24,840 bases of DNA, from assembly GCA_031283785.1 (NCBI GenBank), contig JAITBC010000295.1, forward strand, positions 1-24,840, read 5' to 3'. Under the pieces are notes generated by a model. That model saw only the letters and a list, made by a program, of their open reading frames with translations. It did not search any database and was not told the origin of the DNA. This DNA is from Tannerella sp. GTDB lineage: Bacteria; Bacteroidota; Bacteroidia; Bacteroidales; Tannerellaceae. The translations under genes and the position numbers were made by a program. This document shows positions 16,042 through 24,400 of this stretch, in pieces; positions within the stretch are counted from its first letter, which is position 1; each line of letters starts with the position of its first letter.

Positions 16042-17621
16042 TAAATGTGAGAAATGCAGTTCCTCGTAACCCCGGTTTCCGATTTCGTGAGCCGGTATCG
16101 CTTATGATAGGACAGAATGAACATATTGCTTTTACCGGGCCGAATGGCGGCGGGAAAAGTGTGCTGGCACAGATGCTGACAGGCGCTTATCCGTTAAAGG
16201 AAGGACGGATTGAATATGGTTTTTACCCCTCTCCTGTTTATAAGAATATCAAATTCATAGCGTTTAAAGACAGTTATGGACCGGCTGATGCTTCGTATTA
16301 TCTGCAACAGCGATGGAACTCGCAGGACAGAGACGAATCTCTGCCGGTACGCGACGTGCTGGAGCGCAGTATTAAGAGAGCCTCGGATGATATATCGGGC
16401 GGGGCGTTTATGGGCGACGGAGCCACTGCTGCAGTAGCGCAGGTATCGGATGATATATCGGGCGGGGCGTTTAAAAGGCGGAGTATATCGGATATGGCGC
16501 TTCGGATTCCCACTGGTACGCCGGATAAGTCGTTTTTTGAATTATTGGATATTGGTGGGATGCTTGATAAGCAGATGGTAATGCTGTCGAGCGGCGAGAT
16601 GCGAAAATTTCAATTGGCAAAGGCGTTACTTGCGCGTCCCCACATTCTTATCATCGACAATCCTTTCATTGGCCTTGACATCGCAGCCCGCATACTGCTG
16701 CATGACTTGTTAAGCCGGCTTGCCGGAACGGGTGATGTGCAGCTTCTGCTTATATTGGCGAAGGCGGATGAGATTCCAGCGTTCATCACCCACGTTGTTC
16801 CGGTTGAAGACATGTCGTGTAAAGGGAAAGTTGCTCGGAGCGATTTCCGCGTGACGTTTCCGGAAGCGCCGGTTATCGGCGATCTGAATCCGCCGGCAGC
16901 CGCTTGTTCCGTGCCGGACTTTTTTACGTCCGGAGGTGTTCATGAGAGGGCGAACGGCGACGGCCTGATCATCGAAATGCGGAACGTATCGGTAAGGTAT
17001 GGCACGCGGATAATCCTGAACGTTCCGTACTGGAGCGTCCGGTGCGGCGAACGGTGGATTGTGACCGGACGGAACGGCTCGGGAAAATCAACATTACTGA
17101 GTTTGGTATGTGCGGATAATCCGCAGTCGTATGCCTGTGATATTTCCCTGTTCGGACGCAGGCGCGGTTCGGGCGAGAGTATTTGGGACATAAAAAAACA
17201 TATCGGTTATGTAAGTCCCGAAATGCATCGTTCATATTCCGAAAATATCCCGGCAATAGCGATTGTGGCGAGCGGACTGTATGATAGTGTGGGGCTGTAT
17301 ATGCATCCGAAACCGGAACAATTGGTTGTTTGTGAATGGTGGATGGATATATTTGGTATTCGCGGCCTCCGAAACCGCAATTTTTTACAGCTATCCGACG
17401 GCGAACAACGGTTGGTTTTGTTGGCGCGGGCTTTTGTGAAAGACCCGCAATTGCTGATTCTCGACGAGCCTTTTCACGGACTTGATACCCGTAACCGTCT
17501 GCGGGCAAACGCCATAATCGAATCCTTCTGCCGTCGTCCACACAAAACGCTGATTATGGTAACGCATTACGAAGAAGAACTGCCTGCGGGCGTTACGCAT
17601 CGTCTTGTCCTTGAAGCATAG
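16038..17621 (+). CDS. ModF-like protein with two ABC ATPase domains
   Basis: 527 residues holding two nucleotide-binding domains and no membrane segment. First domain: Walker A GPNGGGKS (34-41), signature LSSGE (183-187), Walker B ILIIDNP (203-209), with Asn208 where the catalytic Glu normally sits. Second domain: Walker A GRNGSGKS (344-351), signature LSDGE (452-456), Walker B LLILDEP with Glu477, and H-loop VTHYEEE. This matches the ModF/PhrA-type soluble ATPases of Bacteroidetes and E. coli, named after the molybdate operon but without a proven role. The first site is probably degenerate for hydrolysis, which appears to be usual in this group. Residues 116-145 contain a repeated SDDISGGAF from a DNA duplication. 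No molybdate transport genes adjoin. Confidence 0.85.
   Translation: MINVRNAVPRNPGFRFREPVSLMIGQNEHIAFTGPNGGGKSVLAQMLTGAYPLKEGRIEYGFYPSPVYKNIKFIAFKDSYGPADASYYLQQRWNSQDRDESLPVRDVLERSIKRASDDISGGAFMGDGATAAVAQVSDDISGGAFKRRSISDMALRIPTGTPDKSFFELLDIGGMLDKQMVMLSSGEMRKFQLAKALLARPHILIIDNPFIGLDIAARILLHDLLSRLAGTGDVQLLLILAKADEIPAFITHVVPVEDMSCKGKVARSDFRVTFPEAPVIGDLNPPAAACSVPDFFTSGGVHERANGDGLIIEMRNVSVRYGTRIILNVPYWSVRCGERWIVTGRNGSGKSTLLSLVCADNPQSYACDISLFGRRRGSGESIWDIKKHIGYVSPEMHRSYSENIPAIAIVASGLYDSVGLYMHPKPEQLVVCEWWMDIFGIRGLRNRNFLQLSDGEQRLVLLARAFVKDPQLLILDEPFHGLDTRNRLRANAIIESFCRRPHKTLIMVTHYEEELPAGVTHRLVLEA
16383..16473 (+). repeat. 28-bp direct repeat inside the ModF-like gene
   Basis: Identical 28-base copies at 16383-16410 and 16446-16473, 63 bases apart start to start, with 35 unrelated bases between them that contain the odd palindrome ACTGC-T-GCAGT. 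The spacing is a multiple of three, so the frame is kept and 21 residues are added between the first-domain Q-loop region and its signature motif. Confidence 0.9.
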
Positions 17622-17715
17622 CAGGGCAGGCGGCGAACCCGCTTTGCGGCACGTCGGCTTTCGGAAACTCCTTGTCCTTGAAGCAGAGCAGGGCAGGGCA
17701 TGGCAGGGCAGGCGG
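17604..17715 (+). repeat. Tandem duplication of the 3' end of the ModF-like gene
   Basis: The last codons and stop of the gene (from 17604, CTTGTCCTTGAAGCA then TAG) recur 67 bases later at 17671, where TAG has become GAG. Both copies lead into GCAGGGCAGG units; the second has an extra unit ending at 17715. Recent slippage or tandem duplication is the simplest reading. Confidence 0.75.
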
Positions 17716-17746
17716 TGAAAGTCTGCCCGAAATAATTTGTGTAACG

Positions 17747-17792
17747 GAAGTCGGGAAATATAAACAGGAAAAATGTTTTATTTCCCGACTTC
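17747..17792. terminator. Long hairpin between convergent genes
   Basis: Perfect 14-bp arms (17747-17760 and 17779-17792), with further pairing possible inward if one base bulges. It lies between the plus-strand ModF-like gene and the minus-strand HMA gene and could stop transcription from both sides. There is no clear T-run after it on either strand, so intrinsic termination is not certain. Confidence 0.55.
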
Positions 17793-17860
17793 TTGACCTC
17801 TATCAATGAGGGTTACACGGTTTCTGGGGCGGCAAAACAGATGCCGGAGAAGAACGTCGC

Positions 17861-18208
17861 TCAGTGTTTGTGCTTGTGTCCGTCGTGTTTTGTTTCAGGT
17901 TTTTCACCATCTTTGAGTACCGCAGCTTTCTTATCGATTTTATCGAAAGCAGCCATAAGTTTTTTTACGTCTGTTTTATCCGCGCGATAGGTAACTTCTA
18001 CCGTACGGGTCGACAGGTTGCATTTGAGATCGGTTACGCCTTTTTCAAAGGCGATATTCTTCTCAATCTTCTTAATACAGTTTTCACATTCCATGTTTTC
18101 AATGAAAAATGTCACCGTCTCTTTCTCTTTCTTTTTCGTTGTTTCTTGCGCTGATGTCGTTGATATGGCAAACAGGGCGCACCACATAATAACTAAAATC
18201 CGTTTCAT
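17861..18208 (-). CDS. Secreted heavy-metal-associated (HMA) domain protein
   Basis: 115 residues. A signal peptide (about 1-20, ending STTSA-Q) is followed by a Lys/Glu-rich spacer and an HMA fold (about 31-95) with the metal motif MECENC, Cys41 and Cys44. The tail KHDGHKHKH is His-rich. HMA domains bind Cu(I), Zn(II) or related ions in chaperones and P-type ATPases; in a mercury operon MerP would be similar, but no mer genes are seen. With an export signal it should act in the periplasm. It starts 36 bases after the stop of the TonB-dependent receptor gene on the same strand, so the two are very likely cotranscribed. The metal is not fixed by the sequence; copper is a reasonable guess. Confidence 0.88.
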   Translation of the reverse strand: MKRILVIMWCALFAISTTSAQETTKKKEKETVTFFIENMECENCIKKIEKNIAFEKGVTDLKCNLSTRTVEVTYRADKTDVKKLMAAFDKIDKKAAVLKDGEKPETKHDGHKHKH

Positions 18209-18244
18209 AATTTATATATTTAAAGGGTTTATAAAAATAATTCT

Positions 18245-20458
18245 TCAATCGCGACTTATAGCATAACGCAGGCCGACATAAAATTTTCGCCCGTGTACAG
18301 GTCCCCAGACCATTGAACCGTCAAAACTATCGCTGCGTGGATTGGCCGCATCAATAACCGGATTGTCCTGCGTGAAGCCGGATAAGTTTTCGGATCCTGC
18401 GTAAATAGACCACTGGCGGAAAAATTTTGTTATCTGTACATTCCATATACTGTAAGGACTGAAATTGTCTTTCCACAGCGGATTGTTCGCATCAGGCACA
18501 GGCATCCGTCCGCCTCCGTTGAAATGTCCGGTCACATCAAACTGCCATTTTTTCAGCGGTGTCAGATACGATGCCGTCAATAATCCTTTATAGTCGCTTA
18601 CCAATGGTTTTTTCAAACTATAGACGACACCGTCGACATTCCGATAATCTGTTTTTGTATCCGTGTAGCGATAAGCGCCCGTTAATATGAATCCGCGAAG
18701 GAACGGAAACGGATAAGTCGCTTCCACCTGAAAGCTGTTTGAATACGATTTCCCGTTGAGGTTATAAAAACGGACTTCGTGAGGATTGCTGTCCATATCC
18801 GTAACTACCTGTTTGTTAAAATTCGTATAATACCATTCCGAATTTATCGTAAGATCTTTGCCTCCGAGCGGTATGTAAAATGAGAAGTTCATGCCTGTGT
18901 TCCAGGCTTCTTCCTGATCGAGATGATCGGCAATTATCATTTTACGGCTACTGGACAACAGGAAATTGTTTTCTGTAAGAACATTTGCCGTGCGAAACCC
19001 CTTCCCTGCCGAAGCGCGTACGTGTAACCATTCAAGAGGGTTGTATTTCAGGTGTATACGTGGCGTCACGAAAAAGTTATAAATAGAACTGTGGTCGGCG
19101 CGTATCCCGGCAAGCAGAATAAATTTGTCGTTGAGATTATACGTATATTGCAGGTAAGCGCCCGGTACAATTTCTTTGCGGTCGAAAACAGTTTTTTCCC
19201 CATCACGGGTGATATTCTCGTCAAAGTCATCATAATTCAGGCTAAGTCCTGTACTTATACTGTGCATCGGCAAAAATTCTTTTTCGTACATTAAACTTGC
19301 GTAAATATTGTTCTGGTAAATGTTGTACGGTGTACGATCATAAGTTGACCGTTGCTCGTGTCGGGAACCCGACAGAATAAAGGCAACATTTTCCGCCTTG
19401 TCGGGATGGATAATATATGCCTGTTTGGTAAATCCTTCGATACGGTTCGTATGAAGTGTTATCCGGTAAGGGTCTGTGACATGATAATGTTTCGTTGCCT
19501 GTCCTCCGGTACGGTTTTCGTGCAGATAGCGCAAACCGTATTGTGATATATAATTATCAATCCGGTGTTGCCATCTGTTCATCAGGTTGACCTGTTCTTT
19601 GAGCGGTATATCCAGAAACCCGTCGCCGTTATCGTCATGTTGTTTGCTGTCGTTAGAGTAATGTACCAGAAGGCCTGTGGAGAGATTGTCGTTGATATGC
19701 CATGAGGCGTCGCTGTTCGCTTCGTACCTTTCGGCGTCGTCGGCATACAGGTTGGCGGAAAAAATGTCGGCTGTTGCAGGTTTTTTAAATTCGACATTGA
19801 TTTGTCCGGCAAGCGCTTCATATCCGTTTTTCACAGACGAAGTTCCTTTCGATATTTGGATACTCTCCAGCCATGCTCCGGGCACATAGTCCAGTCCGTA
19901 AAGCGATGCCGCCCCACGGAAGTTCGGGTAGTTTTCCGTGAGCATTTGCGCATAGACGCCTGATAAACCTAATAATTTTATCAGGCGTGCTCCGGTAGCC
20001 GCATCGGCATATGACACGTCGACCGAAGGATTTGTCTCGAAACTTTCAGCAAGATTACAGCATGCAGCCCTGTACAGTTCGGTTTGGGTTATGCGTTGTG
20101 TATGTATTATGCTGCTGCGTGGAGAGATTGTGCCTAAGCGTCTTTCGTTTACAACGACTTCGTCAAGTTCGATTTCATTTTTAAGTATGATATGTAAGGA
20201 GTCCTGTTGAGATTCAACAGTGACGATTGAAGTCGTATAACCGGTATAGCTGATTATTAATCGTTTATTTTCTATCCGTTCAATTTCGAAGAATCCATTG
20301 GCATCTGTGGTAGTGCCATTGTTCGTTTTTTCCCAATGAACATTCGCTCCAGGTACAGGTTCGTTTTCTTCGTCATAAACGTATCCCCGAATCTTATCTC
20401 CGGCTATTACGGCTGCGGAAATGAATGTTGCAATAATAATAAATATGTATTTTGTCAT
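18245..20458 (-). CDS. TonB-dependent outer-membrane receptor, probably for a metal complex
   Basis: 737 residues. Signal peptide (about 1-19), then a CarboxypepD_reg-like domain (about 22-105, GDKIRGYVYDEENEPVPGA), a plug domain (about 110-230) with ATGARLIKLLGLSGVYAQML and IQISKGTSSVKNGYEALAGQ, and a beta-barrel ending in VGLRYAISRD. The plug contains an unusual Cys-Cys pair (ELYRAACCNLAESFE). It is shorter than SusC-type glycan importers (about 1,000 residues) and no SusD gene follows, which points to a siderophore- or metal-type receptor. The neighbours are an HMA protein downstream and a Cys/His-rich HYC_CC_PP-type protein upstream, supporting a metal role. The substrate is an inference from context only. 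Confidence 0.9.
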   Translation of the reverse strand: MTKYIFIIIATFISAAVIAGDKIRGYVYDEENEPVPGANVHWEKTNNGTTTDANGFFEIERIENKRLIISYTGYTTSIVTVESQQDSLHIILKNEIELDEVVVNERRLGTISPRSSIIHTQRITQTELYRAACCNLAESFETNPSVDVSYADAATGARLIKLLGLSGVYAQMLTENYPNFRGAASLYGLDYVPGAWLESIQISKGTSSVKNGYEALAGQINVEFKKPATADIFSANLYADDAERYEANSDASWHINDNLSTGLLVHYSNDSKQHDDNGDGFLDIPLKEQVNLMNRWQHRIDNYISQYGLRYLHENRTGGQATKHYHVTDPYRITLHTNRIEGFTKQAYIIHPDKAENVAFILSGSRHEQRSTYDRTPYNIYQNNIYASLMYEKEFLPMHSISTGLSLNYDDFDENITRDGEKTVFDRKEIVPGAYLQYTYNLNDKFILLAGIRADHSSIYNFFVTPRIHLKYNPLEWLHVRASAGKGFRTANVLTENNFLLSSSRKMIIADHLDQEEAWNTGMNFSFYIPLGGKDLTINSEWYYTNFNKQVVTDMDSNPHEVRFYNLNGKSYSNSFQVEATYPFPFLRGFILTGAYRYTDTKTDYRNVDGVVYSLKKPLVSDYKGLLTASYLTPLKKWQFDVTGHFNGGGRMPVPDANNPLWKDNFSPYSIWNVQITKFFRQWSIYAGSENLSGFTQDNPVIDAANPRSDSFDGSMVWGPVHGRKFYVGLRYAISRD

Positions 20459-20694
20459 TGTTTTATTTTTTAATGATTTATAAATTCCGGCGAAAGGCCG
20501 GATGCAAATAAAAATGTTCTTAAAATGAAAATTCCGGGATAGTGTAATCCCATCTTTCGTATGTATCTGTGAATATCCTTTATCCCTAAAAGTTTTTAAT
20601 GCCGTTTTTTTGTATTGCTTTTCGAAAATAAATTCAAATGTTCAATTTTTTAAATCGAACGGCATACTTTTGGATCTGGGATATCCCATTAAAA
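20459..20694. other. Intergenic leader of the TonB receptor gene with several dyads
   Basis: No gene seen. Dyads present: CCGGC/GCCGG at 20487-20501, about 30 bases upstream of the receptor ATG; GGGAT/ATCCC at 20536-20551; a 9-bp stem with one G-T pair at 20640-20660; and the palindrome TGGGATATCCCA at 20677-20688, just after the upstream gene's stop. I found no full promoter match, so the receptor may be read from the upstream promoter with some attenuation here. Confidence 0.4.
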
Positions 20695-21204
20695 TTAAAT
20701 CAAAAGAACAGTATATTTGGATAGATAATCGCGTGGGTAGACCGGCGGGCCTTTAGGCATAATCACCCCGATCTCGACTGTTAAATGGTCTATATTCGAA
20801 ATGTCAACGATTGCATAAGGAAGCAGATTAAAAACGGCCGGCAAAAGATTGATCTCCAATTCCGAAAAAGAATGTGAACACCAGTCGAAATTAATTCGTT
20901 TTATATTGCAGCAGTCATCTTCGGCATATTCATTATTATAATGGTTATAATATGCAACATAGTCTGCCGGATGACCGTTATCTTCGTAATCACTGTGGCA
21001 AGTGCTTTTTGCCGGCTCTGAGGAATGACTGTTATGATCACATGTTTGATTATGTATTTCGCAGCAATTATCTTTATGCAGTGTTTCGATACCGGTCGAA
21101 CGACACTGGTTGCAGCAATAAAAAATGACATTTATGCCTGCCCCGCCGTATAAAACCAGTGCAGTCATTATAACAGTAAACAGATATGTAAATATTTTCT
21201 TCAT
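20695..21204 (-). CDS. Cys/His-rich secreted protein, HYC_CC_PP-like
   Basis: 169 residues. A signal peptide or N-terminal membrane segment (about 1-24) is followed by a Cys/His-rich region: Cys30, 31, 34, 47, 48, 55, 69, 98, 99 and 109, with His in HNQTCDHNSHSS. Near the C-terminus is KGPPVYPRDYL. The order YCC-NQC, NCC, DCC and a terminal Pro-Pro motif fits the HYC_CC_PP family found beside TonB-dependent receptors in Bacteroidetes; its biochemical role is unknown. A strong promoter lies directly upstream. It is the first gene of the set leading into the TonB receptor and HMA protein, so periplasmic or surface metal binding is likely. The family call is moderately sure; function is an inference. 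Confidence 0.7.
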   Translation of the reverse strand: MKKIFTYLFTVIMTALVLYGGAGINVIFYCCNQCRSTGIETLHKDNCCEIHNQTCDHNSHSSEPAKSTCHSDYEDNGHPADYVAYYNHYNNEYAEDDCCNIKRINFDWCSHSFSELEINLLPAVFNLLPYAIVDISNIDHLTVEIGVIMPKGPPVYPRDYLSKYTVLLI

Positions 21205-21239
21205 GATTTCCGCGAAATACTATTACAAAAATGACGTCA

Positions 21240-21271
21240 CAAAGATATAAATGATTTTCTGTAATTCCAAA
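21240..21271 (-). promoter_or_regulatory. Promoter of the metal-handling locus
   Basis: The minus strand reads TTTG (21271-21268), 20 bases, then TATCTTTG (21247-21240), a near-perfect Bacteroidetes promoter. Transcription would start near 21233, leaving a leader of about 29 bases. The palindrome TGACGTCA at 21232-21239 sits directly at the predicted start and could be a repressor site. Confidence 0.7.
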
Positions 21272-21277
21272 AATTGC

Positions 21278-21453
21278 GGCTAAATTTTTTTTTGAGGTGC
21301 CGGGGAAAAACATACCATCATACGATAAAGAAAGAAATACATGTTTCTGAGGCCAAAATTATTAGCGATAAATCGTTGAATTTTAGCGTTTAGATTTTCG
21401 ACTTTTGCATTGGTTAACCCATTTTTTTTGACATAACGGCTTTTTTCGGGCAG
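21278..21453 (-). mobile_element. C-terminal remnant of a DDE transposase (ISL3-like) with its element end
   Basis: The minus strand from 21453 down to the TAG at 21280-21282 encodes a fragment containing KKNGLTNAKVENLNAKIQRF and GLRNMYFFLYRM, ending APQKKI. The spacing of Glu in VENLNAKI (catalytic E of DDE) and the FGLRN...FFLYR tail resembles ISL3-family transposases of Bacteroidetes. The rest of the transposase is missing: upstream the same frame meets the TGA that ends the glycoside hydrolase. The last 23 bases (21278-21300) recur at 2974-2996. The family assignment is from pattern memory and is moderate. Confidence 0.6.
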
Positions 21454-24400
21454 TCAATAACGGCAAAAGGCTACGGCTGTTTCATTCGTCATTCCGGGAG
21501 GCATCTTGAGCGTGCAGACGCCGCCTGAATGTGTGATGGAAACAGATTGGCTCCAGGTTGTTTTCGGGTCGAGCATGAGTACGCGGAAATTCCCGGCGGG
21601 GATATGTACCGTTATTTCATCGCTTGTCCCGGCGAAATATAACGCATACTGCTTTCCTTCTTCCGCAAGCATAAACACATCATTGTCTGCCGGCGACAAC
21701 AGGATTTTTTTCGCATCGGCAACAGGTTGCATGTGGATAAAATCAAGCTGTTCCAGAAAATACCTCATCGCTCCCATCTGTTTGCGAAGCGCCTTGCTGC
21801 CTCCGCCGGGTGTCGGTTCACGGACGATATTGCTACCGTCTTCCTTTCCTACTGTGAACGAATAGTCCAGATGGTTGTACAGCGCGCCGCCCGACATCAT
21901 AAACGCCCATGCTTCGCGGCGGTAATATTCGTCGTACACTCCCTTGAAGCCGGTCTCGTTCATCCCGATTGGACGCCGGAGCGCGGCATTTTCAGCTATG
22001 GCCGTAGGAGGCGAACAGTAGTGGAAATTGAAGATAGACCAGGCGGGATGCGGGTCAATCACTTTTTTCGACCCGTTGGCTACATTCACCGAAATCAGGT
22101 GTTGCTTGGGCAGTGACTGTTCCGTTGAGACGATGAGGTCGGTGATTCGTCGTTGCCATTCCGTCGTCACGCCACCGAAATAAGGTTCGTTGCAGATTTC
22201 AAAGTAGAAGTTATCATATCCGTTGACCGTTTCCACGATTTTCCGTACCAGCTTTTCCTGTACTTCCAGGAGGGCTTTTTCTCCGTCCGGCGTATAGACT
22301 TTTTCACGGGAGACGTTTCCGATCCCGTTGACATTGTTGCGGATGTTCATAGGCGAGATATTCCATTGTGCATCTTCGTACATCGGGCAAAACAGGGTCA
22401 GTTCAAGGATGATATCCAGCTCGGAGGCTTTCTGCATCAACTGGTGCAGCCGTTCAAAAAAGGCCGTATTCCAGGTATTCAGGTCAAACTTGTTTCCTCC
22501 CTGTACGTATCCGGGTTGCGAGGACCTGTCCCACGGCGACAGGTAATGTTCGGACGATGGGGCAAGTGTATTATCCGCGATGTTGAATGCATTGGCAGGT
22601 TCGAGGTATGCGCCCATGAAAATACGCGAATGATTCAACCCGTCTTTGTGCAGCGAGGTGAAATATGTATCGAAATCGAAAGCACCGTTCAGCAGTGCGC
22701 CATAATGTTCTCCGCAGGTTACCGGCAGCACAGGTTTCCCCCTGAACAGGAAATAGCGCGGGTTGTCGGGGTGGAGCGCAAAACTCTTTACGGAGGCGTC
22801 TGCGCGACGTCCTGTCAACGCTTCAATCATCGGCCACTGTATCTGCCCGTTCTTGATGATACCGAACTCTTCCCTGTAATCCCACACCGCACGGGCGATG
22901 CCATGACGGTTAAACAGCGTATTCATATCCCGGAACCAGCGGTTGGCGTCTTCTGCGGGGCTGCCTGCAATACATCCGTATTCGCCGCAGTATACACGCA
23001 ATCCTTTGGCTTTTGCCACGCGCAGCACTTCCTGGAAGTCGGATTCTATTTTGCGGATGTCATACACCTGGGCAGTCCACGACTTGTACTTTTCGCCGAT
23101 CTCCTGCGGCAGTCCGGCTATATCCGTGCCGGCAATCAGCGCTCCCGGATAATGTACGGGGCCTTTGTAATCCCTGATATCTGTCCAGGAAGCCCGGTAA
23201 TGGGTCAGCAGGAACGGGTTGTAATAGTGGAAGCTGATGATGATATGGGGGTCGTTTTCGGGCAGGCGCAGGTACTTGACCGTCTCATATCCCTGCCAGC
23301 GGTTTGAGCCGATGACAAGGGTGCGTTCCGGTTCCAGTTCGCGGATGACTTCCGCACAACGGTTGACGATGATGTTCCACGTTTCAGGATCGTCGGCGAC
23401 GGGTTCGTTCATCAGTTCGTAGGCTACCATGGAAAGAGGATACTTCTTCAGCTCGCCGCTCATTTTACGCCAACATTCATAAAACTGTTCCTGCGCACGG
23501 GATTCCGTAAACAGCGGCTTTACTGCACTGTTAAAATGATGCGAACGGAGGATATGCAAATCCACTACGGCAGGAAGGCGGAACTCGGCGCACCATTTCA
23601 GCGCATGATGCAGCAAGTCGAACGCTTCTTTTTCTTTGTTACCGTTCGCGTCGAACATTTGTTCTTCGTCAACGGGAATACGTATGTGATCGAACCCCAG
23701 CGAGGCGATGAACGCTACATCGTCGCGGGTGAAATACGAAGACCGGGCAGCGCCCCTTTTGTTGCTTTGAGACAGCCAGTGGCTGATGTTCACTCCCTTC
23801 TCGACGGAGAATGTGTCACCGGACATTGCCGACAGAGAAGGAGTGATATAATCCGGATCGATGACCATTACGTCTTTTCCTTCCCGTTTCTCAAAAGTCA
23901 CCTTACTGATGTGCATGATGCGAGGATGTATTTTTTCTTTGGAATTATGCGCATGAAATACGATGCGAAGGTTTCCTTCTTTGTCGGTGAACATTGCGCT
24001 GTGGCCGATGCCCTGCAACGCTCCGACGTTCTGGTAGACCGGGTTCTTTTCGTATTTAATCCACGGGCCTTTCACGTTCGTGGCCGTGGCTACACCGATT
24101 CCGTAAGAGGGGCTTTCGTAACTGTTAGCGGAATAAGTCATGTAATACAGTCCGTTATGCTTGATGACAAACGACCCTTCATTGACTCGAGGCCATACTT
24201 TTTCCCATTCCTGGGATACGCCGATGCATTTCGTCATCGTTTCTTTTTTGATTTCAAGCATGTTGTCCTCCTCCAGCTCTGCCATCCAGATATTCAGCCC
24301 GTCATTGAAGCGGTCGAAGAACAGGTATGCTTTACCGTCGTCATCAATAAACAGAGAATTGTCGATACATTTCTCGCCTTCGATCATCGGTTTACGGACT

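Noticed and set aside
16383..16473. CRISPR-like array from the 28-bp repeat and 35-bp spacer
   Set aside because: Only two copies, inside a conserved coding frame, with no cas genes in the window.
2974..21300. Composite transposon bounded by the two 23-bp elements
   Set aside because: No complete transposase at either side, and the interior is core metabolism; two independent IS remnants are a simpler explanation.
22153..23307. 384-codon plus-strand frame inside the hydrolase region
   Set aside because: It is antisense to the conserved GH5-like and third barrel modules, with no domain features; a shadow of the real gene.
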